Part shown: positions 8,985 to 18,148 of the stretch, piece by piece | How positions within the stretch are numbered: position 1 is the stretch's first letter | How the letters are laid out: each line of letters starts with the position of its first letter | Assembly (NCBI GenBank): GCA_023715865.1 | Contig: JAMBOW010000002.1 | Location: 186,001-250,000 of the forward strand | Length of the DNA: 64,000 nucleotides | Reading direction: 5' to 3' | Origin: Neobacillus mesonae | Lineage (GTDB): Bacteria > Bacillota > Bacilli > Paenibacillales > Paenibacillaceae | Notes under the pieces: generated by a model | What the model saw: the letters and a program-made list of their open reading frames with translations, nothing else | Databases searched by the model: none | What the model was told of the DNA's origin: nothing | Translations under genes and position numbers: made by a program

Positions 8985-9527
8985 ATGGCTGAAATCTTTA
9001 TTAGAAACACGAACGAGAGAATTACTGGTGAGGAAAATGTTCGTGCGTTCCTTAACAACTATGAAGTTCTTTACGAGCAATGGGATGCTTCCAAGCTGCC
9101 TGCGGAGCTTCAAGATAACTATCTGCTTTCCGATGAAGAAAAACAGCAGGTTCTGGACGTTTATAATACAGAGATAGCCGAATTGGCATCCCGCCGCGGA
9201 TATCAAATTTGGGATGTTATCACCTTGTCAGAGGCAACTCCGGATTTGGAAGCAAAGCTCGCTAAATTTGAAGAGATTCATACTCATGCTGAGGACGAAA
9301 TTCGTGCGATCGTATCTGGTAACGGTATCTTTATTATCAAAGGTGACGAAGAAACGGGATACTTTGATGTAGAGCTTTCTCCAGGCGATGTAATTTCTGT
9401 TCCTGAAAATACGCCTCACTTCTTTACGCTGATGGATAACAAAAAAGTAGTTGCCGTACGTTTGTTCATTGAAGAGAACGGTTGGGTGGCATCTCCGTAT
9501 CCAGATCCAGCTTTTATTAAGCAATAA
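8985..9527 (+). CDS. mtnD: Acireductone dioxygenase (cupin)
   Basis: A 180-residue cupin of the ARD family. The metal ligands are visible as HTHAEDE (His99, His101, Glu105) and VPENTPHFF (His near 143). The enzyme converts acireductone to 2-keto-4-methylthiobutyrate and formate with Fe2+ in the methionine salvage pathway. GAGGGAAAG lies just before the ATG. It is divergent from metH, so de novo methionine methylation and methylthio recycling share one intergenic region; the other mtn genes are not in the window. Confidence 0.9.
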   Translation: MAEIFIRNTNERITGEENVRAFLNNYEVLYEQWDASKLPAELQDNYLLSDEEKQQVLDVYNTEIAELASRRGYQIWDVITLSEATPDLEAKLAKFEEIHTHAEDEIRAIVSGNGIFIIKGDEETGYFDVELSPGDVISVPENTPHFFTLMDNKKVVAVRLFIEENGWVASPYPDPAFIKQ

Positions 9528-9544
9528 TATAATTCTTTCTAGTT

Positions 9545-9576
9545 AAAAGGACAACCAATATAATGGTTGTCCTTTT
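9545..9576. terminator. Bidirectional terminator between mtnD and lipoprotein gene
   Basis: A 13-bp inverted repeat (AAAAGGACAACCA / TGGTTGTCCTTTT) with A-rich and T-rich arms, placed between two convergent genes. It can serve both. Confidence 0.85.
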
Positions 9577-9584
9577 TTGATTGT

Positions 9585-10022
9585 TTATTGCTTGTCCTGC
9601 ACAACAATTTCCGCAGATGGCATGGAATGAAGACCTCTTGCTGTGACGTGGGATATGACTTTATATTCACCTGCTGAATTAAATTGGTAGTCAAATACGT
9701 ATACCCCTTCTCCCTCATGCTCCGCTTCAAACTCCATGCCTATGCCATCCGCTGTGGCGATCTCAATTCGCACCTCATCTGCATCATCAACAGGATCACC
9801 TTGCTGAGTTACGAAGGCTTTAATATGTACGGTTTCCTCTGTACTCACTTCTGCACTTGAAACGCTCAGCTCTACTTTTATAGGTTCAAGCAAAGTGACT
9901 TCTTCTGAAGAAGCATTGGATGAACATCCCGTAATTAGGATACAAAGTGAAATTATTATAAAGCCGATCGAGCTTCTCATATGCCGATATGTACTAAAGC
10001 TTTTCCATTGCAAGAGTTTCAT
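9585..10022 (-). CDS. FixH/YtkA-like lipoprotein
   Basis: A 145-residue predicted lipoprotein. A long basic N-region is followed by a hydrophobic stretch (residues 18-31) ending in the lipobox LITGC, after which mature protein is anchored by its cysteine. The rest is a single beta-sandwich domain like YtkA/FixH (VHIKAFVTQQGDPVDDADEVRIEI). The first ATG has GGAAGG 11 bases upstream; the internal Met15 has no ribosome site, so the longer form is used. The family is found near copper and cytochrome-oxidase genes, but nothing here shows that role. Confidence 0.75.
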   Translation of the reverse strand: MKLLQWKSFSTYRHMRSSIGFIIISLCILITGCSSNASSEEVTLLEPIKVELSVSSAEVSTEETVHIKAFVTQQGDPVDDADEVRIEIATADGIGMEFEAEHEGEGVYVFDYQFNSAGEYKVISHVTARGLHSMPSAEIVVQDKQ

Positions 10023-10062
10023 TGCAGCCGTCGTCCTTCCTATGTTCTTTTAAAAAAGAAAA

Positions 10063-10088
10063 CCGCCGCTGCTATGCAGCAGATGCGG
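10063..10088 (-). terminator. Terminator of the HAD hydrolase gene
   Basis: Hairpin with CTGCT/AGCAG and CCGC/GCGG arms, followed on the minus strand by TTTTCTTTTTT. It begins 14 bases after the hydrolase stop. Confidence 0.8.
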
Positions 10089-10101
10089 TATGTCTGGAAG
10101 A

Positions 10102-10884
10102 TTATAACATTGCTTTGATTTCGGATAAATGCTTAATTTCAGCATTAGGAATATAAGACTCCTCGTTCTTCTTATTATTCCGGTTAATCCATACAGCCTT
10201 AATACCTGTTGATAACGCTCCTCGAATATCAGTTGTGAGCTTGTCCCCTACCATTAATGCTTCATCAGCAGAAACTTCAAGCAGCTCGAGCGCATGTCTG
10301 AATATAGATGGATCCGGCTTCCCTTTGCCGAACGTTCCAGAGATGACAATATGATCAAAGAACGGAATGAGATCCGGCACACCATCCAGCTTCTCCTGTT
10401 GAAGAGAAGGGCAGCCATTCGTTAATAGCAGCAGCTTAACCTTACCTTTCAGATCAGCAAGCGTTTCAAGCGTCTCGTCATACATGTAAGGACGTGATCT
10501 GCGTTCTTCCCCAAACTTGTCTGCAAGAAATGCACCCAATTCAGGATTATCTATGCCAAGAGCGAGCAGACCCTTGGTCCATGCATCCCTACGGTACACA
10601 GGTGCAATCTGTTCAAGCTGTTTGAACTCAGTCATGTCACTCCCATTAAATTTCGCCCATAGTCCTTCAAAAGGGTTAATGCCAATCATTTTGGTAAAGG
10701 CAAATGTCTCATACGATTCATACAGCTTTCTTGCCTCATTCCGAACAGAAGCCTCTAGCTGTTGAGGATCTACACCTGTTTTTTGTGAAGCAGCAAGACA
10801 AGTTTCATAAAATGCTTCCTCTACACTCCGCTCGTCCCACAAGAGTGTATCATCCAAATCGAACATAACCGCCTTGATTGACAT
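10102..10884 (-). CDS. HAD family hydrolase (YsaA/YjjG-like)
   Basis: A 260-residue HAD phosphatase with a helical cap. Motif I FDLDDT is at residues 8-13, motif II LLLTNG near 150, the Lys motif GKGKPDPSIF near 190 and motif IV VGDKLTTDI near 215. It belongs to the subgroup of YsaA/YjjG nucleotide or sugar-phosphate phosphatases; its substrate is not predictable. It is transcribed with the membrane-protein gene upstream (23-base gap) or alone, and ends in a clear terminator. Confidence 0.82.
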   Translation of the reverse strand: MSIKAVMFDLDDTLLWDERSVEEAFYETCLAASQKTGVDPQQLEASVRNEARKLYESYETFAFTKMIGINPFEGLWAKFNGSDMTEFKQLEQIAPVYRRDAWTKGLLALGIDNPELGAFLADKFGEERRSRPYMYDETLETLADLKGKVKLLLLTNGCPSLQQEKLDGVPDLIPFFDHIVISGTFGKGKPDPSIFRHALELLEVSADEALMVGDKLTTDIRGALSTGIKAVWINRNNKKNEESYIPNAEIKHLSEIKAML

Positions 10885-10907
10885 AATCTCTCTCCCCCGA
10901 CTCTACA

Positions 10908-11435
10908 CTATTTTGCTTCTTTGGTTACTTTCTTGTTCTCTAACGGAATTTGATTAGTTTCTGCAAAACGAGTAAGGCGTTCTCCCATGGCTTCCGTATC
11001 ATAAAGATTCAACAGTTTGCTGAATACCCAAGGACCACCTTTTCCGTTGCGTTCAATAACAATAGAGCCTTTTTCCAATACGATTTTTTTAATATCTTCA
11101 ACACCCATGGAGCGTTCTCTGCTCAGCTTGATGGTCTTAATCCGTTTTTTCCCCACTTTTAAGTAAGGTCGGCGCAGGAAATACATAATTGCAAGACCAA
11201 GATAAAGAACAAAGACAATCCAGTCAAATGAACCTATTCCATCCTCAGTGAGTCCGCTGAGAGTTAAGAACATGAATGCAAGTACGACTAGAACAAACGG
11301 AAATAAAAACGCTCTTCCTTTAAAAATGTCTTCGTTCTCCACACCTGAACCAATGTATGGTTGTCCTCTTTTTTTACGATCCTTGTTTACTTTCTGCTGA
11401 TTCTTCTTTACTGATCTTTCAAATGAACTCGCCAT
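10908..11435 (-). CDS. Unrecognised two-TM membrane protein
   Basis: A 175-residue protein I do not recognise. A very basic N-terminal 25 residues (KKNQQKVNKDRKKRGQ) is followed by two hydrophobic segments at about residues 44-62 and 69-86, then a basic, cytoplasmic C-terminal half ending VTKEAK with a PH-like pattern of strands (KIVLEKGSIVIERNGKG). The second half suggests a bPH/YcxB-like membrane-adjacent domain, but this is weak. A good GGAGG-type site precedes the ATG. Confidence 0.7.
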   Translation of the reverse strand: MASSFERSVKKNQQKVNKDRKKRGQPYIGSGVENEDIFKGRAFLFPFVLVVLAFMFLTLSGLTEDGIGSFDWIVFVLYLGLAIMYFLRRPYLKVGKKRIKTIKLSRERSMGVEDIKKIVLEKGSIVIERNGKGGPWVFSKLLNLYDTEAMGERLTRFAETNQIPLENKKVTKEAK

Positions 11436-11499
11436 ATATATCCTCCTTCAATCTCTTACACAGATACCATTTAAAAAGATAGTCATTCCAAGTTAGGTG

Positions 11500-11703
11500 T
11501 TATTTGTTTGTTGAGTAACTGTCTCCGCTTACATCATCCACGATTTCAATGGATTCCAGTTGCTGCCGAAAGTTACTTCGTATGTTATTCAAGTATATCT
11601 TTCTCAGCTTCGTCCGCTCTTCCAGCTCTTCTTCATTTAAGCCGGTTTCTTTGTGCTTGCGGGCAAGCTCGTTAATTCTGGCAACTAGACTTTCAATGTC
11701 CAA
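11500..11703 (-). CDS. ynzC: DUF896 protein, YnzC-like
   Basis: A 67-residue protein matching the short DUF896 family by its helical hairpin: ARINELARKHKETGLNEEE followed by RTKLRKIYLNNIRSNFRQQ. It is predicted to be a soluble two-helix protein of unknown function. In Bacillus subtilis ynzC is part of the yneA-yneB-ynzC SOS operon; here the yneA-like gene and lexA lie directly upstream, although a 165-base gap and a hairpin-free region separate ynzC from yneA. Confidence 0.85.
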   Translation of the reverse strand: MDIESLVARINELARKHKETGLNEEELEERTKLRKIYLNNIRSNFRQQLESIEIVDDVSGDSYSTNK

Positions 11704-11868
11704 CTCTTTTTCCCCTCCAAATGCATAGTCACTTTAACTTTGACATGATTAGAAAAGGTTGTCAAGGTAAATACCTGTATAGGTTTAGCAATCCTTACCA
11801 AACAAAAAGAACGCAAATAAGATTGCGTTCTTAGCATGCTGTTCTATATGGAAAGTTATTATACATTC

Positions 11869-12234
11869 TCATTCAAAAGAAGGCAGTTTCAGCAATTGTC
11901 CCGTCTGAATATTACTGCTGGATAATCCGTTCAAACGTTGAATATGATCGACGTATTCTCTAATATCCATGCCTTGCGGTTTATAAGCTGTTCCTATGCC
12001 CCAAAGCGTATCTCCCGAATTCACCACAACGTTCTCGTATCTAACCTCTTCCCCGGCATTTGCAAACACGGTCATGAACCCCGTGAAGCATAAAAGGAGA
12101 ATAGCTGCAACTGCGATAAAACGGATCAAGCTCTGTTTGTTCTTCTTAATTATCATATGTATTGTCTCACTCATAGTTTTGGTGTTACCTTCTGTATTTG
12201 AATATATGCTGTTATAAGTACTGTATTTAAGCAT
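11869..12234 (-). CDS. LysM protein, YneA-like SOS cell-division suppressor
   Basis: Start chosen at ATG 12234 because GGAGG lies eight bases upstream, giving 121 residues. A TM segment (about residues 36-57) is followed by one LysM domain (VVNSGDTLWGIGTAYKPQGMD...LSSSNIQTGQLLKLP). This is the layout of YneA, the SOS-induced inhibitor of cell division in Bacillus. A LexA box (12247-12260) ends 13 bases before the start codon, and the gene is divergent from lexA, so SOS control is strongly indicated. A LysM cell-wall protein of another role is possible. Confidence 0.82.
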   Translation of the reverse strand: MLKYSTYNSIYSNTEGNTKTMSETIHMIIKKNKQSLIRFIAVAAILLLCFTGFMTVFANAGEEVRYENVVVNSGDTLWGIGTAYKPQGMDIREYVDHIQRLNGLSSSNIQTGQLLKLPSFE

Positions 12235-12246
12235 AAAATCATCCTC

Positions 12247-12370
12247 CAAACGTTTGTTCTCATTTCTTACAGGAATCACTATAACACGAACATGTGTTTT
12301 GGACAAGTGTTTTTTAAGAACAATTGTTCGATTATTTTTTAGAACTAATGTTTGTACGAACGGAGGTTCT
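12247..12370. promoter_or_regulatory. Cluster of five LexA (SOS) boxes between yneA-like gene and lexA
   Basis: Five sites resembling the Bacillus SOS box CGAACRNRYGTTYC: 12247-12260 (read on minus, AGAACAAACGTTTG), 12287-12300 (CGAACATGTGTTTT), 12317-12330 (AGAACAATTGTTCG), 12341-12354 (AGAACTAATGTTTG) and 12357-12370 (CGAACGGAGGTTCT). The last two overlap the lexA promoter: TTGTAC at 12352-12357, 17 bases, TATAAT at 12375-12380. The first covers the leader of the divergent LysM gene. The arrangement predicts autorepression of lexA and joint control of the division inhibitor. Confidence 0.85.
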
Positions 12371-12414
12371 ATGCTATAATTTTCCCAAACGTTATTATGT
12401 GGAGTTGATACGGT

Positions 12415-13044
12415 ATGTCGAAGGTATCCAGCAGGCAGTTAGCGATTCTGGAATTTATACGTAATGAAGTCCGATTGAAAGGATATCCGCCGTCCGTAAG
12501 AGAGATTGGTGAAGCTGTCGGTCTTGCCTCCAGCTCTACCGTTCACGGGCATCTGGATCGTTTGGAGAAGAAGGGTTTGATTCGCAGAGACCCTACAAAA
12601 CCTCGGGCTATTGAATTGCTCGGTCAAGATGATGACAGCAATGCTCATCAATTTGTTCAGACCGTGGTACGTGTTCCGGTGGTAGGTAAAGTTACCGCAG
12701 GGATTCCGATAACAGCTACAGAGAATATAGATGATTATTTCCCTTTGCCGATGCAATACGTTGGGGAGGAGAAAGTATTTATGCTTTCTGTTGTCGGGGA
12801 CAGTATGATCGAAGCGGGGATATCAAATGGTGACTACGTTATCGTTCGCCAACAACAAACCGCCAATAACGGTGACATTGTTGTCGCAATGACTGAAGAT
12901 GACGAAGCCACTGTGAAGACCTTTTATAAAGAAAAGGATCATATTCGCTTACAGCCTGAGAATCCTACATATGAACCTCTCCGGCTTACTAAAGTAACCA
13001 TCTTGGGTAAAGTCATCGGTTTGTTCCGTGACCTTCTACATTAA
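12415..13044 (+). CDS. lexA: LexA repressor
   Basis: A 209-residue SOS repressor. The winged-helix DNA-binding domain occupies residues 1-70 ([19 protein letters not shown] recognition helix). The autocleavage site Ala-Gly is in VGKVTAGIP near residue 92, and the catalytic Ser/Lys dyad is seen in GDSMIEAG (Ser near 130) and ATVKTF (Lys near 165). RecA filaments trigger self-cleavage. GGAG lies ten bases before the ATG. Five SOS boxes upstream show self-regulation. Confidence 0.97.
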   Translation: MSKVSSRQLAILEFIRNEVRLKGYPPSVREIGEAVGLASSSTVHGHLDRLEKKGLIRRDPTKPRAIELLGQDDDSNAHQFVQTVVRVPVVGKVTAGIPITATENIDDYFPLPMQYVGEEKVFMLSVVGDSMIEAGISNGDYVIVRQQQTANNGDIVVAMTEDDEATVKTFYKEKDHIRLQPENPTYEPLRLTKVTILGKVIGLFRDLLH

Positions 13045-13077
13045 GCAGGAACTTTTTCATTGTTTTTAAATATTTTA

Positions 13078-13107
13078 AGCAGAGATCTTCATTAGAAGGT
13101 CTCTGCT
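13078..13107 (+). terminator. lexA terminator
   Basis: AGCAGAGA-t-CTTC/GAAG-g-TCTCTGCT stem with an ATTA loop, followed by eight T residues. Confidence 0.9.
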
Positions 13108-13360
13108 TTTTTTTCATAAGATGCTTTTTTAATTTAGTAAGTATGTTCTTTTAAGTTCTCATTACGCTGCTCAACAACGCCCGTATCTAATATTTTTCTG
13201 TTGGTCACTCTTCCCTTAATTTGGGGTTGAATACCATTCATATTACTTCAAATGTGAATTTTCTTTTCTTACCGTAAGATTAAGAACGACTATTTGAAAA
13301 AATGGCAGTTGGAGCAACCCAAAAAATAAGGTTAACCCCCTATAATGCCCCCAAAAAGAA

Positions 13361-13392
13361 AAACCCTTGAGCGCTTAGAGCGCCAAGGGTTT
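13361..13392 (-). terminator. glnA terminator
   Basis: Stem AAACCCTTG.GCGCT / AGCGC.CAAGGGTTT with a three-base loop; the minus strand continues TTTTCTTTTTGGG. It ends seven bases from the glnA stop. Confidence 0.88.
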
Positions 13393-13398
13393 CCGGTT

Positions 13399-14727
13399 TT
13401 AGTAAAGCGTCAAATATTGATCGCGTTCCCATTGATGTACTTGTGTGCGATACATATCCCACTCAATTTCCTTCAGCTCGTAGAAATGAGCAAGCGCATG
13501 ATCGCCGAGTGCTTCAGTGATCACTTCGCTGCGGATCAGCTCATGGAGCGCTTCTTTGAGATCGGAAGGCAAGGAAGGAATTCCTTCTTCGATCCGCTCT
13601 TCTTCGGACATGATATAGATATTACGATCGATTGGAGCCGGCAGGCTGAGCTCACGGCTGATTCCGTCCAGTCCTGCTTTCAGCATTACAGCAAGAGCAA
13701 GGTATGGGTTCGCAGCCGGATCAGGGTTACGCACCTCTACACGAGTACTCAGACCACGGGAAGCTGGAATCCGAATCATCGGGCTCCGGTTACTTGCAGA
13801 CCAGGCAACATAGCAAGGTGCTTCATAGCCAGGAACCAAACGTTTGTAAGAGTTCACCGTTGGATTCGTAATAGCTGCCATTGCACGTGCATGCTTGAGA
13901 ATACCAGCCATGTAGTGACGAGCTGTTTTGCTCAGTCCCAAAGTATCAGACTCTTCATAGAATGTATTCACATCATCTTTAAACAATGATTGGTGACAGT
14001 GCATACCGGAACCGTTCATTCCGAACAAAGGCTTCGGCATAAAGGTTGCATGCAAGCCGTGTTGGCGAGCAATCGTTTTAACAACTAGTTTAAAAGTTTG
14101 GATTTGGTCAGCTGCCTTAATCGCATCTGCATATTTAAAGTCAATTTCATGCTGTCCCGGTGCTACTTCATGGTGGGAAGCTTCAATTTCAAATCCCATT
14201 TCCTCAAGCGTAAGCACGATTTCACGACGGCAGTTCTCACCAAGATCTGTTGGTGCAAGGTCAAAATAACCGCCTTGGTCATTCAACTCTTCTGTCGGAT
14301 TGCCGTTTGCATCTGTGCGGAACAAGAAGAACTCAGGTTCCGGACCTACGTTCATGGAGCTGTATCCCATTTCCTCTGCTTCCTTCAGCACACGCTTCAA
14401 AATACCGCGCGGATCACCAGCAAACGGTGTTTGATCCGGCATATATACGTCACAAATAAGACGAGCAACGCGGTTATCGGTTACCCATGGGAAAATAACC
14501 CATGTATCAAGGTCAGGGTATAAGTACATATCGGATTCTTCAATCCGAACATAACCCTCAATAGAGGATCCGTCGAACATCATTTTGTTATCCAGTGCTT
14601 TTTCCAACTGGCTTACAGGAATTTCAACGTTTTTAATTGTTCCAAGCAAATCTGTAAATTGCAAACGAATAAAACGTACATTTTCTTCTTTTGCGATGCG
14701 GAGAATGTCATCTTTTGTATAACTCAC
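13399..14727 (-). CDS. glnA: Glutamine synthetase, type I
   Basis: A 442-residue GSI-alpha glutamine synthetase, of the short Bacillus type without the adenylylation-loop insertion. Visible motifs: FDGSSIEGY near 52, GPEPEFFLF near 128, the ATP-site [16 protein letters not shown] near 235-250, and NRSPMIRIP near 312. It makes glutamine from glutamate and ammonia and, in this group, also moonlights by feedback interaction with GlnR. The start is GTG at 14727 with AGAGG five bases upstream. glnR lies 214 bases upstream. Confidence 0.97.
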   Translation of the reverse strand: MSYTKDDILRIAKEENVRFIRLQFTDLLGTIKNVEIPVSQLEKALDNKMMFDGSSIEGYVRIEESDMYLYPDLDTWVIFPWVTDNRVARLICDVYMPDQTPFAGDPRGILKRVLKEAEEMGYSSMNVGPEPEFFLFRTDANGNPTEELNDQGGYFDLAPTDLGENCRREIVLTLEEMGFEIEASHHEVAPGQHEIDFKYADAIKAADQIQTFKLVVKTIARQHGLHATFMPKPLFGMNGSGMHCHQSLFKDDVNTFYEESDTLGLSKTARHYMAGILKHARAMAAITNPTVNSYKRLVPGYEAPCYVAWSASNRSPMIRIPASRGLSTRVEVRNPDPAANPYLALAVMLKAGLDGISRELSLPAPIDRNIYIMSEEERIEEGIPSLPSDLKEALHELIRSEVITEALGDHALAHFYELKEIEWDMYRTQVHQWERDQYLTLY

Positions 14728-14941
14728 TATATCCTCTCCCTCTTCTTCTTAAAGATTATCAGCTTCAACAAGTATTTGCTATTGCAGCTTCATTGTATAC
14801 TGCAGATAACTCCAAACCCTGCCGCTGTAAGAAATGATGGATCTCATTCATTGTCACAGGCAAAGGATAGGATGTCAAGAAACCGGTTACGAGGACCTAA
14901 CATCGATATCACTTTACCCGAAAAAAAACACTAACTAAACA

Positions 14942-15367
14942 TTATTTTTTGTTAAAAAACCTCGATAATTCACCTTGAATCAGAGAAACCTGACCCGGAC
15001 GCTTACCGCCGGAGACAAGTTGCTGTTTCAGCAAGCGATGCAGCTGAGAGTCAGACAGTTCCCTGCGTTTCACTTCTGTATCAGCTGTAATGATCGTTGC
15101 TTCCTCCGATTCTTTGGTGACCGGATTCATGACTTGTTTAATGCCAGCTATGTTTACACCCTTCTCAATCAGGGCTTTGATTTCGAGCAATCGTTCTACG
15201 TCATTGAAGGAAAACATTCTTTGATTGCCCGAGGTACGTGCTGGTACGATCAGATTATGCTGCTCATAATAGCGAATCTGGCGTGCAGACAGATCCGTAA
15301 GCTTCATTACGATACCTATTGGGAATAAGGCCATATTTCTGCGTATTTCGTCACCCATCTCGTTCAT
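14942..15367 (-). CDS. glnR: GlnR, MerR-family nitrogen repressor
   Basis: A 141-residue MerR-family regulator. The winged helix-turn-helix lies at residues 20-85 (LTDLSARQIRYYEQHNLIVPARTSGNQRMFSFNDVERL), and the short C-terminal tail rich in polar and basic residues is the autoinhibitory segment that contacts feedback-inhibited glutamine synthetase. It represses glnRA when nitrogen is plentiful. A perfect GlnR box sits 65 bases upstream (15432-15448). The gene order ynbB-glnR-glnA matches B. subtilis. Confidence 0.95.
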   Translation of the reverse strand: MNEMGDEIRRNMALFPIGIVMKLTDLSARQIRYYEQHNLIVPARTSGNQRMFSFNDVERLLEIKALIEKGVNIAGIKQVMNPVTKESEEATIITADTEVKRRELSDSQLHRLLKQQLVSGGKRPGQVSLIQGELSRFFNKK

Positions 15368-15431
15368 CTACCTTCCAAGTATTCTAAGATATCATCATTG
15401 TACATTTTTATGATACAAAGTGTCAATGATA

Positions 15432-15448
15432 TGTTAGGTAAACTCACA
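15432..15448 (-). promoter_or_regulatory. GlnR/TnrA operator
   Basis: TGTTAGGTAAACTCACA matches the 17-bp consensus TGTNA-N7-TNACA exactly. It lies upstream of glnR and overlaps the last codons of ynbB. Confidence 0.85.
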
Positions 15449-16697
15449 GTAAATTACGACTTTTCATTGTTTGCAGTGCCATAAGCACACCGTATTTTAC
15501 ATGAGAATAAGTAAGTCCACCCTGCATATATCCAATATATGGTTCGCGGATAGGTGCATCTGCCGACAGCTCAAGGCTGCCACCCTGAATAAAAGTGCCG
15601 GCTGCCATAATAACCGGATGGTCATAACCCGGCATGTCCCAAGGCTCAGGAACAACATGACTGTCCACCGCTGCTGCTCTTTGAATCCCCTGAACAAAAG
15701 CGATAAGATGCTCTGGTCCGCTGAAGGACACCGCTTGAATCAGGTCTGTTCTGATTTCATGCCAAGCAGGCTTTGTTTCAAACCCAACAGCTTCAAACAT
15801 GGCCGCCGCGAAAATGCTCCCTTTCACTGCTTGTCCGACTGTCGAAGGAGCGAGGTATAGCCCCTGATAGATTCCTCTTGTTGTACCAAGCATCGCACCT
15901 ACCTCGCCTCCAATGCCAGGGGCAGTTAAGCGATAAGCAGCAAGCTCAACATACTTCGCTTTTCCGCATATGTAACCTCCGGTTTCAGCAATGCCTCCGC
16001 CAGGATTTTTAATGAGCGAGCCTGCGATCAGATCTGCTCCAACCTGAGTCGGCTCCTGCTCTTCCGTAAATTCACCATAGCAGTTATCAACAAAAACAAT
16101 GACATCCGGTTTAATCGACTTAACCTGATCCACCATTTCTTTGATCTGCTGTACAGTAAATGAAGAACGCCAGTCATATCCGCGCGAACGCTGTATCCCG
16201 ATGACCTTTGTTTTTGAATGGATTGCCTGTTTAACAGCTTCCCAATCGACTTGTCCCTCAGCCGTCAAAGCTGTCTCACGGTAAGTGATTCCGAAATCAT
16301 GCAGTGAGCCTGTACCATCATCCTTCTTACCAATGACTTTATGCAGCGTATCATACGGCTTCCCCGTGATATACAGCAGTTCGTCACCCGGACGAAGCAC
16401 GCCAAAAAGAGCGGTGGCAATGGTGTGTGTCCCTGAGGCAAAATGAGGACGCACCAAAGCCGCCTCCGCTCCAAAAACGTCGGCATATACTTCATCTAAT
16501 ACTTCTCTGCCTCGATCGTTATAGGCATAACCCGTTGATCCAGCAAAGTGGAAATCGCTAACCTGATGTCTCTGAAAAGCATCAATCACTTTCCACTGAT
16601 TTTTATCAATCACACGGTCAATTTCCCGAAGCCTTGCTTCAATTTTATGCTCAATCTCTTGCTGCAACTTAACGATATCTTCTGCAAAAACAACCAT
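15444..16697 (-). CDS. ynbB: YnbB, PLP-dependent methionine gamma-lyase-like protein
   Basis: A 417-residue fold-type I PLP enzyme of the aluminium-resistance/YnbB family. Motifs: HFASGTHTIATALFG near residue 87 (cofactor phosphate pocket), VFVDNCYGEFTEEQEP near 203 (Asp binding the pyridine nitrogen), and GSLIKNPGGGIAETGGYI near 232 with the Schiff-base lysine. Methionine gamma-lyase-like activity is the family annotation; the natural substrate is not established. It lies between hflX and glnR as in B. subtilis and its stop codon lies in the GlnR operator. Confidence 0.9.
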   Translation of the reverse strand: MVVFAEDIVKLQQEIEHKIEARLREIDRVIDKNQWKVIDAFQRHQVSDFHFAGSTGYAYNDRGREVLDEVYADVFGAEAALVRPHFASGTHTIATALFGVLRPGDELLYITGKPYDTLHKVIGKKDDGTGSLHDFGITYRETALTAEGQVDWEAVKQAIHSKTKVIGIQRSRGYDWRSSFTVQQIKEMVDQVKSIKPDVIVFVDNCYGEFTEEQEPTQVGADLIAGSLIKNPGGGIAETGGYICGKAKYVELAAYRLTAPGIGGEVGAMLGTTRGIYQGLYLAPSTVGQAVKGSIFAAAMFEAVGFETKPAWHEIRTDLIQAVSFSGPEHLIAFVQGIQRAAAVDSHVVPEPWDMPGYDHPVIMAAGTFIQGGSLELSADAPIREPYIGYMQGGLTYSHVKYGVLMALQTMKSRNLL

Positions 16698-16785
16698 TTT
16701 GTCTTCCTTCTCTCCTCTAAAAACAGAACTAACATCAATATCTCTTTAACGCGTTACATTGTTATCAGATAAAATCACATAGAAC

Positions 16786-18072
16786 TTACGTCTCTATGAA
16801 ATCCTGCAGCATGTATCCGTGCTTTTCATATTCACTTATTTGCACCTGAACTTCATAAATAACATCATTCTCATCATACGTCGTTTCAATAACATCCCCG
16901 ATTCGATATACGATGGAGGTAATATCCCCACGATCAGCAGGCACTCTGAATTTAATCGTATCTCCTGTCAATTCTTCCTGAATTAATTCACGAATGTCGA
17001 GCAAATCCCGCTCATCGAAAGCACTGATCTTAAGGAAGCCTTTACCTGAAGGGAGCATTTGAAGCTGCTCTTCCGTACAAGCATCCTTTTTATTAAACAG
17101 GACCATTTGCGGCTTATCCGATGCCCCGAGTTCTTGCAGCAGCTTTTCAACTACACTCATTTGTTCCTCTCTCATCGATGAAGAGGCATCAACGACATGC
17201 AGGATTAAGTCTGCTTCATTCACTTCTTCAAGCGTTGCTCTAAATGCAGCAACCAAATCATGCGGAAGATTCTGAATGAACCCAACCGTGTCGGTTAATA
17301 CAATTTCTTTTCCACTTGGCAGCTCCATCGTACGTGATGTCGGATCAAGCGTAGCAAAAAGCTGATTCTCAATATATACATCTGCAGACGTCAGCTGTTT
17401 GAGCAGAGTTGATTTCCCAGCATTCGTATAACCCACCAGCGCAACCTGGATCACACCGCTTTTCTTACGGCGTTCACGATGCAGTTTACGATGGCGGGTT
17501 ACCTCCTCAAGCTGCCTTTTCAGATCATCAATCCGGCCGCGGATATGTCTGCGATCTGTTTCCAGCTTGCTTTCCCCCGGTCCTCGGGTACCAATTCCTC
17601 CGCCAAGTCGTGACAGGTTCTTGCCATGACCGGACAGTCGAGGCAGAAGATAGGATAGCTGAGCCAGCTCTACCTGGATAATCCCCTCTCTTGTATGTGC
17701 TCTTTGAGCAAAGATATCAAGAATCAGCTGTGTTCTGTCTATTATTTTCAAATCAAGACTCTCTTCCAAATTGCGAACCTGAGCTCCGGAGAGTTCTTGG
17801 TCAAAAATGGCGGTCGTCGCACCCAGCTCATCTGCTGCTGCACGAAGCTCTTCCACTTTCCCTTTTCCGATAAACCATTTGGAATCCGGGGTTTCCTTGT
17901 TCTGTGAAATAACGCTGAGCACATCTACTCCTGCCGTCTCGGCCAGTTTAACCAGTTCATCTAATGAATACTCAGGATTCACGCCTGAGCGCTTCACCGC
18001 ATCAGTAACTAAACTTACGAGTACTGCTTTATCTCTCATCTCCGTTGATGTCTCATGTGTGGAGTTAGCCAT
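16786..18072 (-). CDS. hflX: GTPase HflX
   Basis: A 428-residue HflX. The N-terminal HflX domain (residues 1-190) includes GAGTRGPGESKLETDRR-type glycine-rich motif (GIGTRGPGESKLE near 160). The G domain has G1 GYTNAGKST near 215, G3 DTVGFI near 262 and G4 NKKD near 328. It is a ribosome-associated GTPase that splits stalled or stressed 70S ribosomes and 50S intermediates. It belongs to the conserved spoVK-hflX-ynbB-glnRA run. Confidence 0.94.
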   Translation of the reverse strand: MANSTHETSTEMRDKAVLVSLVTDAVKRSGVNPEYSLDELVKLAETAGVDVLSVISQNKETPDSKWFIGKGKVEELRAAADELGATTAIFDQELSGAQVRNLEESLDLKIIDRTQLILDIFAQRAHTREGIIQVELAQLSYLLPRLSGHGKNLSRLGGGIGTRGPGESKLETDRRHIRGRIDDLKRQLEEVTRHRKLHRERRKKSGVIQVALVGYTNAGKSTLLKQLTSADVYIENQLFATLDPTSRTMELPSGKEIVLTDTVGFIQNLPHDLVAAFRATLEEVNEADLILHVVDASSSMREEQMSVVEKLLQELGASDKPQMVLFNKKDACTEEQLQMLPSGKGFLKISAFDERDLLDIRELIQEELTGDTIKFRVPADRGDITSIVYRIGDVIETTYDENDVIYEVQVQISEYEKHGYMLQDFIET

Positions 18073-18148
18073 TTATTAAGCTCCTTCATCGAATAGGTAT
18101 CTTTTACTGGGATTAACCCTATAGCATCTAGCGAATATCTATTATCGC

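Larger units (their letters stand above)
13045..13398. other. Intergenic region between lexA and glnA
   Basis: 354 bases between convergent genes. It holds the lexA terminator (13078-13107) and the glnA terminator (13361-13392). The 250 bases between them contain no convincing ORF. CAGTTGGAGCAA at 13306-13317 recurs at 20519-20530. Confidence 0.6.
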
